A DNA stretch of 64,000 nucleotides from NCBI GenBank assembly GCA_041398605.1, contig JAWKUK010000009.1:1-64000 (forward strand). The letters run 5' to 3'. Source of the stretch: JAWKUK01 sp041398605. Its GTDB lineage: Bacteria > Planctomycetota > UBA1135 > GCA-002686595. The notes beneath the pieces were generated by a model. It was not told the origin of the DNA. It made no database searches and saw only the letters and a list, made by a program, of their open reading frames with translations. Below, one piece after another: positions 35,099-44,042 of the stretch. Made by a program: the position numbers and the translations under genes. The number at the start of each line of letters is the position of its first letter. Positions within the stretch are counted from its first letter, which is position 1.

Positions 35099-38002
35099 TC
35101 AGCTGCCCCCGTCGCTCTGAGGGCGCGCGGCGCTTGGTTGCGGCTCCATGACAACTTGCTTCCGCTCTTCTGCGCGCCGCTCGAGGTCTCTTGCGGCCGC
35201 GAGCCTCGCCGGATCTCGCCCCGCGACTCGCGCGAGGAACACGAGCGCCATGTACCCGCCCTCGTACGTCTGACCGTTCGCCGACGACACGACGGGCAGT
35301 GGGGCCGCTCCGATCCCAGCCACGAGGTCCCGCAGCTGCGCCTCAGACGCGCTGAGCTGCTCCGTTTGGTCGGTCTTCAAGCGCATCGCAGCCAACATCA
35401 GGATCGCGTCTGCGTGCCGCGCGCCCCACGGCTCGGCCGCGAACTCCGCGTCGATCAGGCGCTGCAGCACGGCCGCAGCGCATTCGTAGTCCTGCACGAT
35501 CTGCGCGCTCATAGCGAGCGTATGCAGCACCTGTCGTGTGCGCGAATCCGCCAATCCGTGCGCCTCGACGCAAGCCGCTACGAGTCCAGTCGATTGACAC
35601 AAGGACACCGCGTCCACATGGCGGCCGGCGCCCACGAGGCACCCGAGCTGAAGGCGACGCACACGCACCACCAAGGGGTGCGCCGCCGGCAACCTGGCGC
35701 CGATCGACGCTGCGAGGCCCGCGAGCATCGGCAACGCCTCGCCGAAGCGCCCTGTCCGCCCCAGCACATCTGCGATCGTGAGCTCCGCTTGCTCTGTCAT
35801 GAAGTTGTCCGCCCCGTGCGACGCGAGCAACCGCTCGTGTGCGCGGCGCGCCCGATCGAGCGCGCGCGCGAACTCGCCGTCTGCGAGGTCGAGGTCCGCC
35901 AACGTGAGGAGAAAGAGGCTCTCTTCCGCGCCGAGCGCACCGTCGTGCGCGCCGTTCCAAGCGAGCGCATTCTCCAGCGCGACCCGCGCTTCACTGGGGC
36001 GCCCGAGGCTCTCAAGGTTGACGCCGAGCAGCCCGCGAGCGCGCGCGACCCGCACGTCGTCCTCCGGAACGCCGGCGCGCTCCAGCACGGCCAACGATCG
36101 AGCGCGCGCGGCGTACGAGGCCTCCAAGCGCCCAGCGTCACGCTGGAGGTCCGCCTCGGTCGCGTAGAACACGTGCAGCTCCAGCGCGTCGTCGCCGTAC
36201 CTCTCGCGCGCCAGCTGCAAGGCCTCGGCGAGCTGCGCCTCGGCCTCCTCGAAGCGGCGTAGCAGCATCAGGTTGTGCGCAGAGCGCCGCAGGCCGTACA
36301 TGCGCTGGGCGCGCGCGTCCTCGTCGTCGCGCGCAGCGTAGTACTCGAGCGCCGCATCGAAGTGCGGCTGCGCCGAGCCCACCTCGGTCAGCAGGCCAAA
36401 GAGCTCACCGAGCACGAGCTGGATGCGGGCCTTGGAGTCCGGGCGCCCCGCGAGCGCTGGCAGCTCCTGAGCCCCGAGCTGCAGCATCTGCCGCGCATCC
36501 GGGACCGCGCCTCCGTTCCGACCCGGCGTGGCCCGCCGGAACATCCCCAGCGTGAAGTTGACGACGTCCTCGAGCTCGGCGTTCGCGGCCAGCGCCTCGC
36601 CCTTGGCCGCGCGCTCCTTGTCGACGAGCGCTTCGAGCGCGGTCGAATGCCTGCGCTCCAGCCACAGGAACACCAGCGGCCCGCCGACGACGAGCAGCGC
36701 GAGCGACGCCGAAGCCAACGCTGCCGCAGGGCGCCGCTGCACCCAGCGCGCGACGATGGTCCAGGCGCTGGGCGCCTTCGCGCGCACGGGGCGGCGGGCG
36801 AGGAGGTTCTCGAGGTCCTCCCTCAGGGCGGTCGCCGAGGGGTAGCGGTCCGCGGCGCTCTTGGCCATCGCCTTCGCGACGACGACCTCGACATCCGCCG
36901 TGACGCGACGGTTGCGTCCCCGCAAGCGGTCCGCGTCACCCATCAACACCGCGCGCTGGATCGCCAGCGAGCTCTCGCCGCCAAACGGCGCCTGGAGCGC
37001 GAGCAGCTCATAGAGCGTCACGCCGAGCGAATACACGTCAGCCCGCGCATCGGACGTCTCTCGCCCTTCGAGCTGCTCCGGCGCCATGTACACCAGCGTC
37101 CCGACGGGATTCCCGGTCGCCGTGAGCCGCTGTGGCGACGCCGCGTGGGTCGCGGTGAGCCCGAAGTCGAACAGGACCACCCGGCCCGACGGCGCGAGCA
37201 TCACGTTCGAGGGCTTCACGTCGCGGTGCACGACGCCGCGCGAGTGCGCGTGCTCGAGCGCGCCCGCGAGCTGGACGCCGACGCGCAGGACAGCGTCGAC
37301 CCACGCACCCTCGAAGAGCGCGGCGGGCGCTGTACGCCGAGGTGGGCCACTGCCCTCACCGCCCTCACCGCCCTCACCGCCCTCACCGGGCTCACCGGCA
37401 GCACTTTGGCCGCCGCCGAGCGCCGCGAGCAGGTCCGCGCCGGTCAGCGCCTCCGGCGCGCAGCCACACAGCGCGCGGAGCACCTCGGAGAGCGAGCGCC
37501 CTTCCAAGAGCTCCATCGCAAAATACGGCAGGTTCGCGCGCTCGTCCGCGCCCGCATAGGCACCGACGGAGTGGACCGCAACGATGTTCGGGTGTGTGAG
37601 CTGCGCGACGGTCTCGACCTCGCGCTGGAAGCGCAGGAGCGCGCCCTCGAAGAGCAGCCGCTCGGGCCGGATCAGCTTCAGGGCGACATCACGCCCGAGG
37701 CGCTCGTCGTGGGCGCGGAAGACGATGCCCATGCCGCCGCTGCCGATGCGCTCGAGGCGCGTGAACGAGTCGATGCGCGCCGGCACCCAGGTCGGCTCGT
37801 CGACGCCGAGCGCGGCGCTAGGCGTGAACGCTTCCAAAGCGCGGATCATTCGGAGACGCTCGCGCAGCTCGTCCGCGATGCGAGGGTCCCGGCGCGCCTC
37901 GTCCTCCACGGCGTCATCCCAAGCGTCCATCGGTCGATCGAGGCAGCGCGCGAAGACGTCCTCGACCGGCAATTCCCTAGGCAGGCTACGATCTATCGGC
38001 AT
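35099..38002 (-). CDS. Transmembrane Ser/Thr protein kinase with TPR-like repeats
   Basis: A 967-residue PknB-type kinase. The kinase domain at about residues 80-370 has the Gly loop IGSGGMGIVF, the catalytic Lys in DVALKLIRPE, HRDVKPSNVM, DFG in VLFDFGLT, and GTLVYMAPEQLEG. A Gly/Glu insert (GGEGGEGGEGGEG, encoded by a 9-bp repeat) interrupts the domain between the hinge and the HRD loop. A hydrophobic helix lies at about residues 425-450 (ALASASLALLVVGGPLVFLW), followed by some 500 residues of TPR-like helical repeats with many A-x-x-Y/L-A patterns. Its start codon overlaps that of the divergent ECF sigma gene at 38001, an arrangement that suggests a functional pair. Phosphorylation of that sigma factor is inferred, not shown. 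Confidence 0.92.
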   Translation of the reverse strand: MPIDRSLPRELPVEDVFARCLDRPMDAWDDAVEDEARRDPRIADELRERLRMIRALEAFTPSAALGVDEPTWVPARIDSFTRLERIGSGGMGIVFRAHDERLGRDVALKLIRPERLLFEGALLRFQREVETVAQLTHPNIVAVHSVGAYAGADERANLPYFAMELLEGRSLSEVLRALCGCAPEALTGADLLAALGGGQSAAGEPGEGGEGGEGGEGSGPPRRTAPAALFEGAWVDAVLRVGVQLAGALEHAHSRGVVHRDVKPSNVMLAPSGRVVLFDFGLTATHAASPQRLTATGNPVGTLVYMAPEQLEGRETSDARADVYSLGVTLYELLALQAPFGGESSLAIQRAVLMGDADRLRGRNRRVTADVEVVVAKAMAKSAADRYPSATALREDLENLLARRPVRAKAPSAWTIVARWVQRRPAAALASASLALLVVGGPLVFLWLERRHSTALEALVDKERAAKGEALAANAELEDVVNFTLGMFRRATPGRNGGAVPDARQMLQLGAQELPALAGRPDSKARIQLVLGELFGLLTEVGSAQPHFDAALEYYAARDDEDARAQRMYGLRRSAHNLMLLRRFEEAEAQLAEALQLARERYGDDALELHVFYATEADLQRDAGRLEASYAARARSLAVLERAGVPEDDVRVARARGLLGVNLESLGRPSEARVALENALAWNGAHDGALGAEESLFLLTLADLDLADGEFARALDRARRAHERLLASHGADNFMTEQAELTIADVLGRTGRFGEALPMLAGLAASIGARLPAAHPLVVRVRRLQLGCLVGAGRHVDAVSLCQSTGLVAACVEAHGLADSRTRQVLHTLAMSAQIVQDYECAAAVLQRLIDAEFAAEPWGARHADAILMLAAMRLKTDQTEQLSASEAQLRDLVAGIGAAPLPVVSSANGQTYEGGYMALVFLARVAGRDPARLAAARDLERRAEERKQVVMEPQPSAARPQSDGGS
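37352..37396 (-). repeat. 9-bp tandem repeat in the kinase gene
   Basis: Four GCCCTCACC units and one GGGCTCACC lie head to tail, reading (GEG)n on the kinase strand. The insert lies within the kinase domain between conserved blocks. The unit length preserves the frame, so length variation between strains would be tolerated. Confidence 0.9.
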
Positions 38003-38609
38003 GGCAGAGCTGAGTCCGGACGAGGATAGCCGCGATCGAGTCGAGCGTGCGTCGCGCGGGGATGCCCTCGCGGTCGAGCGTGTGCTCGCGGCGTGGTCGC
38101 CCGTGCTCGAGGCGTACCTCAGGCGTCGCTCGGGGCCGCGCCTCCTGGAACGGGAATCGGCAGCGGACCTCGCTCAATCGGTGTGCAGGGAGGCGCTGGA
38201 GCGCCTCGGCCGAGGCGAGCTCGAATACCGCGGAGACGCGGAGATGCGTAAGTGGCTGCTGGGCGCGGCCGACCTCAAGATCCGCGGCCGCTTGCGTCGG
38301 TATGGCGCCGCAAAGCGCGGCGACGTGGTCCGCGTCGACGACGACGCGGGCCCGCCCCTCGACGAGCTGGCCCGCGCTCGTGATCCGAGCCCGAGCCACG
38401 CCGCGATGGGGGTCGAAGAGCGCGCCGCGTTTCATGCGGCGCTCGCGCGCCTCGATGAGCGACAGCGCGAAGTGATCCAGTTGTTCCACTTCGAAGGCTT
38501 GACGCACGCAGCGATCGCGGCGCGGCTCGGCCTCGAGGAGAGCCACTCGCGGACGCTCTTGGCGCGCTCGCTCGCGCGCCTGACCCAGCTCATGCGCGCG
38601 CCCGAGTGA
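38001..38609 (+). CDS. ECF-type sigma factor paired with a Ser/Thr kinase
   Basis: A 202-residue sigma-70 family protein with region 2 (ESAADLAQSVCREALERLGR) and region 4 (LDERQREVIQLFHFEGLTHA then IAARLGLEESHSRTLLARSL). Region 2 of this planctomycete type keeps an LxxSVC motif in place of the usual LVQEVF. The ATG at 38001 overlaps the kinase ATG on the other strand by two bases at the palindrome CATG. With no intergenic DNA, the promoter of each gene must lie within the other's coding region. Direct regulation by the neighbouring kinase is plausible because other ECF groups are controlled by Ser/Thr kinases. No anti-sigma gene is present. Confidence 0.88.
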   Translation: MAELSPDEDSRDRVERASRGDALAVERVLAAWSPVLEAYLRRRSGPRLLERESAADLAQSVCREALERLGRGELEYRGDAEMRKWLLGAADLKIRGRLRRYGAAKRGDVVRVDDDAGPPLDELARARDPSPSHAAMGVEERAAFHAALARLDERQREVIQLFHFEGLTHAAIAARLGLEESHSRTLLARSLARLTQLMRAPE

Positions 38610-38662
38610 GGGACGGCGGCGCGGGCCTGACGCGCGCGCCCTCACCCAGACGGCGCCTCGCC

Positions 38663-39931
38663 TCAAGAGAACGGCACCGAGACTGCGTCCGTGAAGTTGG
38701 ACGTCGCTTGGCCGCCGATGCTGTCTCGGTACCAGGCCTGCCAGTTCCAGGTCTCACCCGCCAAGATCGGCAGCGCGCCCGCAGGCTGGGGCACAGCCGA
38801 CGCATCGACCGTGATCTCGAAGAAGTCGACGGAGCTCGAGTTCTGCACCTGGTTGAGGTGCCGGCCGATCGCGCCGCCGAGGCAGAGGTTGCCCGAGCTC
38901 CCGCCCGGATGGACCACAGAGCCCTGGGTCTGGCTGGTGATGAAGTAGCCCGACGAGAAGTGGGGTAGCCCGTGCACGCTCAAGTGCACTGCCTGGTCGG
39001 CGGCGACCGACGAGCCCGACGCGGCGATGGTTGCCGAGCGCCCCGTCGAGTTCACAACGGACGGTCCACAGTAGTTTGCGCCGATGAGGAGGCTCGGGCC
39101 GAGCGTGATGTACCGGCAACGCACGCCCTCGAGGACCGGCGTGGACCGAGTGAGCGCTGGGTCGATCACAAACGCGCCGGAGTCGGTCGAGAGGAAGAGG
39201 TCACCGTTGCCGAGCTCCATGCAGGCAAAGGGCAGAGACAGACCGAGCGCGGGGCCGATGTCGAACTCCGCGAGAATCCCCCCCCCAGCATCAAACTCAA
39301 CGATGTCCTGGTGCCCGGCTTGCCGCGCGATGAGGAGGCCACCGGTCGACGGACGCACGATGGGCTGCTGCATGCCTTGCTGGGTGATCGTCGAGTAGAA
39401 GTCTCCGATCACGGTTCGGCCGACTGGGTCGAAGCGGAGCGCGCCGCCGCCGTGTGTGACGATGAGCTCACCGTTGAAGGTGCCGACGCCGACTGGGGAA
39501 TCCACGGTAAGGGTGTGGATCGATGTGCCCGACGTGGTGACCTCGAGCAATGTCCCCGGGACGAACGGAGGGCCCTGCGCGCAGAACCAGGTCGACCCGA
39601 GCGCCGCTGCGGAGCCCAGGATGTCGCCGTTCCCCAGGAGCTCCTCGCGCGAGTACTCGACACCGTGAGCGGCGAACACGTGGACGCTCTCCGTCACGCT
39701 GTCCGTGATCCACCAGTCGCCATTGATCTGCGCGGCCTGCACCGGCCGATTGGTGACGCCTGAGATGTCAAAATCGATCACGCTCGCCGAGAGCAAGTGG
39801 CCGTCGAATGGATCGAAGGCCGCGAGATGGCGCCCCCCGTTCTGAGAGGTGTGAGGGACGTAGAGGGCTTGCGCGGCGGCCGGGCCTACGAGCGCGAGCG
39901 CCACGAACGGGGTCAGAGAGCGATTCAACAC
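38663..39931 (-). CDS. Secreted propeller-like protein with shared C-terminal domain
   Basis: A 422-residue protein starting at a GTG (39931; the next codon TTG is an alternative). The signal peptide is MLNRSLTPFVALALVGPAAA. Residues of about 22-285 are beta-strand units of NHL/SMP-30-like character (LYVPHTSQNGGRHLAAFDPF, FNGELIVTHGGGALRFDPVG), suggesting a propeller. The C-terminal 135 residues are the shared domain: YCGPSVVNSTGRSA, PGGSSGNLCLGGAIGRHL, NWQAWYRDSIGGQATSNFTD, ending SVPFS. It is convergent with the kinase-linked ECF sigma gene, with a 53-bp gap. The function is unknown. Confidence 0.87.
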   Translation of the reverse strand: MLNRSLTPFVALALVGPAAAQALYVPHTSQNGGRHLAAFDPFDGHLLSASVIDFDISGVTNRPVQAAQINGDWWITDSVTESVHVFAAHGVEYSREELLGNGDILGSAAALGSTWFCAQGPPFVPGTLLEVTTSGTSIHTLTVDSPVGVGTFNGELIVTHGGGALRFDPVGRTVIGDFYSTITQQGMQQPIVRPSTGGLLIARQAGHQDIVEFDAGGGILAEFDIGPALGLSLPFACMELGNGDLFLSTDSGAFVIDPALTRSTPVLEGVRCRYITLGPSLLIGANYCGPSVVNSTGRSATIAASGSSVAADQAVHLSVHGLPHFSSGYFITSQTQGSVVHPGGSSGNLCLGGAIGRHLNQVQNSSSVDFFEITVDASAVPQPAGALPILAGETWNWQAWYRDSIGGQATSNFTDAVSVPFS

Positions 39932-40132
39932 GGGATCGATTGGATTGGGACGAGACGAAATGGACTTGGGAGCAGGTGCTCCAAGGCTCGGAAGGCCGTT
40001 CGCGCTCGCGCGCTACGGACGAACGCACGGATTTCCCGCAGAACCCGCTCGTCGCGCAGCGCCGCCGGGGACGGACAGCGAGGGCCTGCATGCGCTCGAC
40101 CCGCGCGCGCCCCGCACCCATGGGCCTCCCGG

Positions 40133-42385
40133 TCAGCCCGAGAACGTCACTTCGATCGCGTCCGAGAGGTTCGCCCCGCTCGGCGTGCTGTCCCGGAACC
40201 AGAGCTGGAAGCTCCACGTCTCCCCTACCGCGACCGCCCCGCCGCTCCCGAGCGGCGCTGAGAGGTCGAGCGGGCGCGCGATCGAGCCCAGGAAGTCGAC
40301 CTGCTGGGCGCTCATGCGGCCGAGCGAGGTGGCGATGCAGAGCCGCCCATCAGCGAGCGGGGTCGACGTCCGCCCATGCCCGTACACGAAGACCGACCAC
40401 GCTCCGGACGGTGCGGAGCTGGCGTACAACACGAGGTCATTCGCGGCGACCGAACACGTCCCTGAGCGGTCGATGCGCGCCGGCACGCCGCTGCTGTTCG
40501 GCAGCGCGTCGCAATACCGGAGCGTCGGCGCGCACGTGACACGCGCGACAGCGACGCCGTCGTACCACGTCCGCGTCAGGCCGCTCTGGCCGACGTCGAT
40601 GTCGTCGACGTAGACGTCGAGCTCGCCCGTCGCGGGTACGTCTGCGCGCCCGAGCCAGGCGTGGTAGAGGCGCACGCCCGGGCCGGAGATCACGACGGAC
40701 CCCGCAAAGTCGCTCGATCCGACCGACTGCGCGGACTTCTTCTCGAGGTGCCGCAGCGCTGTCGGGGCGAGGCCCGCGCGCAACGACCACGCGCTGGTCG
40801 GGTTCGACCAAAAGGCGACGTAGACGTCGTGGACACCGGGCGCGAGGCCGCTGAGGCGGGTGCGCAGAAGCGGGGCGTTTTCGCCGCCGGCGTCGCTCGA
40901 GGCCCAGACTTCACCGCCATTGCCGAGCCCCGTGAGGCGGTGCCAGCGACCGTCGTTCGCGCCTTGATTCGCGCTCGGTCCGGTCGCCGAGACAGGCGAT
41001 CCGTCAGCGCGCGTCGTGTTCTGGTCCGTCGCGTCGTAGTACTGCGCGGCATCAAAAGGCAGCTCCGGCGCGGTGATCGTGCCGACGATGGCCGTGTCGA
41101 AGTCCGTGTACGTCGAGTACGTGCCGCGGTACCAGAGGAGGGCCGTCCGCTCGGCGTCCCAGGCGGGAACGATCGGGCGCAGATTGTCGACGGTCGAGCC
41201 CTCGGTGACCGCCGTGAAGGACCACGTCGCGCCCTGGTCTGCGGTGCGCCCCGCATAGAGCTCGTAGTGCGCCGTCGTCGCGCCAGTCCGCGGATCGATC
41301 TTGGTCGAGACCCAGGTCCGCGTGCGATCGTTCGGGTCGAGCGCCGCGAGGCCCGTGTAGTCGTCTTCGGCTGCGTAGAGGTAGCCGCCGAGGCGACACA
41401 CCTCGTGCACGGACCAGGAGGTACCGTCGAACTCGCCGAAGAACAACCGGTGGTCTTGGGCGCTGTCGTTCGCCCGAGCCTGGAACAGCGCGCGCACCCG
41501 GCCTCCGCCGTCGCTCTGAACGTCGATCGTCCAGGCGCGGCGCATGACCGTGCCGTTGAAGACCGTGCCCGTCTGGAAGACCGCCGTCACGTCACGCGGG
41601 CGCACGCCGGCGCTGTCCATGACGTCGCCGTCGACGATGGTCCCGGCGCTGTCGTGGAGCGCGCCGTTGGCGACATACCCATGGTAGATCGAATTGTCGT
41701 AGTTGCGCGGGTGGCGGTCCGAGACGATGACGTCGACCCTCGTCCCGTCGGACGCATACCGCGCATAGGGGCGATCACCGCTGCCCCCTTCGGTGAAGAG
41801 CTTGCCACCCCCCGACCACGAGAGGCCGCCATCGACGCTCCGCATGACGTTCGGGTCGTAGTTCAGCGCGCGGCAGAAGTTGTACGTGAGGCCCGGCGTT
41901 GCGCCCGTCGGATCCGGAATGTGGTAGAGGTTCGAGTAGGTCAGGCCCGCGCCGTGGTTGTACGTGGACGTCGGCGTCCAAACCGCCGGGTTGCCGGGGT
42001 CCGAGACGCGCCAGTACGAGAGCGGCGTCGAGCCGTGCGTCCCGTACATCGCGACGTAGCGACCATCGGGGCGGACCATCAACGCGGGCGAGCTGTGATC
42101 GTCATCCTGCAACCGGTCGTGCAGCTCGAACGCGCCGAAGCGACCCGCCGCGAGGTCGAGCCACGCGACGTCGATGTCTCCATCACGCGCGGCGCCGCCG
42201 ACGCCGCTCGAATCGGCGCAGGACGCCACGAGGAGGCGCCCTGCATTGGTGTCCACGAGCGCGCGCTCGTCCTCGAACCAGCACCAGGCGCCGTTCTCGT
42301 TGAATGAAATGAGGCGCCCGTGGACGATGTCCTGGGCGTTGGCGAGCGCGCTGCAGAGCAGCGCTAGGGGGATGAACGCGCGCAT
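40133..42385 (-). CDS. Secreted BNR_4 protein with WYDGV and shared C-terminal domains
   Basis: A 750-residue, three-part protein. After a signal peptide (MRAFIPLALLCSALANA), residues of about 20-430 match the BNR_4 family: GAWCWFEDERALVD, DDDHSSPALMVRPDGRYVAM, TYNHGAGLTYSNLYHI, DRPYARYASDG. This is a seven-bladed propeller often linked to polysaccharide breakdown, including lyases. Residues of about 435-610 are the WYDGV domain shared with the protein at 3024 (DVYVAFW, DVYVDD, TRTWYDGV). The last 140 residues are a diverged shared C-terminal domain (YCDALPNSSG, LCIATSLGRM, SFQLWFRD, ending EVTFSG) lacking PGGSQG. Enzymatic activity is inferred from the family only. Confidence 0.87.
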   Translation of the reverse strand: MRAFIPLALLCSALANAQDIVHGRLISFNENGAWCWFEDERALVDTNAGRLLVASCADSSGVGGAARDGDIDVAWLDLAAGRFGAFELHDRLQDDDHSSPALMVRPDGRYVAMYGTHGSTPLSYWRVSDPGNPAVWTPTSTYNHGAGLTYSNLYHIPDPTGATPGLTYNFCRALNYDPNVMRSVDGGLSWSGGGKLFTEGGSGDRPYARYASDGTRVDVIVSDRHPRNYDNSIYHGYVANGALHDSAGTIVDGDVMDSAGVRPRDVTAVFQTGTVFNGTVMRRAWTIDVQSDGGGRVRALFQARANDSAQDHRLFFGEFDGTSWSVHEVCRLGGYLYAAEDDYTGLAALDPNDRTRTWVSTKIDPRTGATTAHYELYAGRTADQGATWSFTAVTEGSTVDNLRPIVPAWDAERTALLWYRGTYSTYTDFDTAIVGTITAPELPFDAAQYYDATDQNTTRADGSPVSATGPSANQGANDGRWHRLTGLGNGGEVWASSDAGGENAPLLRTRLSGLAPGVHDVYVAFWSNPTSAWSLRAGLAPTALRHLEKKSAQSVGSSDFAGSVVISGPGVRLYHAWLGRADVPATGELDVYVDDIDVGQSGLTRTWYDGVAVARVTCAPTLRYCDALPNSSGVPARIDRSGTCSVAANDLVLYASSAPSGAWSVFVYGHGRTSTPLADGRLCIATSLGRMSAQQVDFLGSIARPLDLSAPLGSGGAVAVGETWSFQLWFRDSTPSGANLSDAIEVTFSG

Positions 42386-42431
42386 AGACGAGTGATTGAG
42401 GGCGGTCTGGAGCGCGGCGCGCCAGCCTTAG

Positions 42432-42454
42432 AGCGAGCAGGTCGCCTGCTCGCT
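42432..42454 (-). terminator. Hairpin, probable former terminator of the gene at 42617
   Basis: AGCGAGCAGG and CCTGCTCGCT form a perfect 10-bp stem around a 3-nt loop. It lies immediately beyond the MITE-like element. Removing that element would put the hairpin directly after the stop codon of the minus-strand LamG gene, the expected terminator position. Confidence 0.55.
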
Positions 42455-42620
42455 AGTGTCCCGAGTCAGAAGTGCACGTCCGAATTCGCGGCGCCTGCGC
42501 GCCCCTGGCGGCGTTGCCGCTCCTCGAAATAGCGCAGTGGCTATGCCGTCGTCGCGGCGCCTTGCCAGGAACCCGCAATCGACGCGACTTCAGACGTGAA
42601 CTTCTGACTCAGGACACTAG
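42453..42620. mobile_element. 168-bp MITE-like element with TA target site
   Basis: The 28-bp ends, starting CTAGTGTCC at 42453 and ending GGACACTAG at 42620, are inverted copies with 26 of 28 matches. Weaker pairing continues inward for about 30 bp. The apex is ATAGC-GCAGTG-GCTAT (42529-42544), the same stem as in the element at 10297. Both ends carry TA, as expected for a Tc1/mariner or IS630-type target duplication. It contains no open reading frame for a transposase, so it is a non-autonomous element. The right end supplies the stop codon TAG of the LamG gene. Confidence 0.75.
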
Positions 42621-43777
42621 TTGAACGTGACCTCGAGGCCGTCGGTGAAGTTCGACGTCGCCGTCCCGTTGATGGAGTCCCGGAACCAGGCCTGGAAGTT
42701 CCAGGTCTCGCCGGGCGCGACGCTGACGAGGCCAGTCGGCGTCGGATGTTGGGTCAGGTCAACGGCGAGCTGGATCGCGCCCGTCGCGCCTGAGTTCTTG
42801 ATCTGCCCGGCGCCGACATAACGGCCGATGCTGCCGCCGAGGCAGAGGGTCCCCTGCGACCCGCCTGGGTTCATGATCATCCCCTGCGTCCGGCTCGTGA
42901 GAAAGAAGCCGAACGCGTTGTTCGGGAGCGCGCTGGCCTCGAGGACAAGGTCGTTGTTCGCGACGGTCGCAGACCCGCTGGCGCCCATCGCCGCGGCATT
43001 GCCGGTCGAGTTCGCGACGCCGGGCGCGCAGTAGTTCGTGCCGGGACCACCGCCGCTGCCGGGGCCTGCAGCAAAGCTCGCGGTGACCTCCGCGGCGCTC
43101 AACACGTGGCCGTAGATGCGGAACTCGGAGATCGCGCCCGAGAAGTACGGATCCTGCGTGAACTGCGAGCGTCCGAGCCAACAGTTGACGTCGTTGAGCT
43201 CGCTCAGGTTCTCGCTCACGATGGTCTCGGCTTGGAAGACACCATCGAGATAGAGCTTCATCGAGTCGCCCGCGGAGTCGAAGGTCCAGCAGACGTGTGT
43301 GAGCACGCCGGTGGCGGTCTGGCTCAGCGAGTAGACCTTGGTCGAGAGCGTGCCCGGCGAGCCCGGCGTCTTGACTGCGCCCGCGGAGGCAGGGCTCGAT
43401 CCCTGCGGCGTCAGGACGAGGTAGGTGACGCCGACGGTGCCGGTGGAGTCACCGCAGTCCATGAGGCGTTGCCAGTTGGCGCCGCCGTTCCAAGCAAACC
43501 AACACTCGAACGATTGCGCGTCGTTCGCGCTCGCGAGGCCGCCTGGGAGCTCGACGTAGTCGTCGACGCCGTCGAAGGCGAGCTCACCCGTGCCGGTGAG
43601 GGTCGCGCCGTTCATCAACGTGCCGTCAGCGGCCCCGACGGAGTCGGTCAACGCCGTCCCGTTGCCGTCAAAGGAGTACCGGTGCAGGAGCTGCGCGTGC
43701 GCCGTGGGCGCGAGCGCGGCGCCGCAGAGGGCGCCGAGGGAGGAGAGGGTAGAGAGGCTGCGGTGAGGACGAGACAT
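42617..43777 (-). CDS. Secreted LamG-domain protein with shared C-terminal domain
   Basis: A 386-residue protein. The ATG at 43777 is chosen because it starts a signal peptide (MSRPHRSLSTLSSLGALCGA ending PTAHAQ). Residues of about 30-235 are a concanavalin-like LamG/laminin-G fold: LLHRYSFDGNGTALTDSVGA, LAFDGVDDYVELPG, WTFDSAGDSMKLYLDGVFQA, ISEFRIYGHVLSAAEV. Such domains commonly bind glycans or proteins. The final 135 residues are a canonical shared domain (YCAPGVANSTG, PGGSQGTLCLGGSIGRYVGAG, NFQAWFRD, TSNFTD, ending EVTFN). Its stop codon TAG overlaps the end of the adjacent MITE-like element. Confidence 0.9.
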   Translation of the reverse strand: MSRPHRSLSTLSSLGALCGAALAPTAHAQLLHRYSFDGNGTALTDSVGAADGTLMNGATLTGTGELAFDGVDDYVELPGGLASANDAQSFECWFAWNGGANWQRLMDCGDSTGTVGVTYLVLTPQGSSPASAGAVKTPGSPGTLSTKVYSLSQTATGVLTHVCWTFDSAGDSMKLYLDGVFQAETIVSENLSELNDVNCWLGRSQFTQDPYFSGAISEFRIYGHVLSAAEVTASFAAGPGSGGGPGTNYCAPGVANSTGNAAAMGASGSATVANNDLVLEASALPNNAFGFFLTSRTQGMIMNPGGSQGTLCLGGSIGRYVGAGQIKNSGATGAIQLAVDLTQHPTPTGLVSVAPGETWNFQAWFRDSINGTATSNFTDGLEVTFN

Positions 43778-44042
43778 GGCAGTGCGTCGTTCGGGACGAT
43801 GGAAGCGGAGGACGTACGCGCGGCAGAGCGCGGACGCTGTGCAGGGTAATGTGCCTGCACGGATCAACAAGTCGCTGCCCGAACTGCCCGTCAAGGGCCG
43901 CGCTCGGTCGGTGTCGGCGCAGAGACGACCATCACGCAGCGCGCGCCGCGGCGCGTGCTACGTTCTGGATTGGGAGCACACGAGCGCGCGCCGGAGGCCG
44001 TCGTACCATGGGGCGCACGGCGCGCGAGCTTCCTTGGCCTCT

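Noticed and set aside
43778..43900. Sigma-54-like site upstream of the LamG gene (minus strand)
   Set aside because: GG and GC are 11 rather than 10 bases apart and the -12 box reads CTGC.
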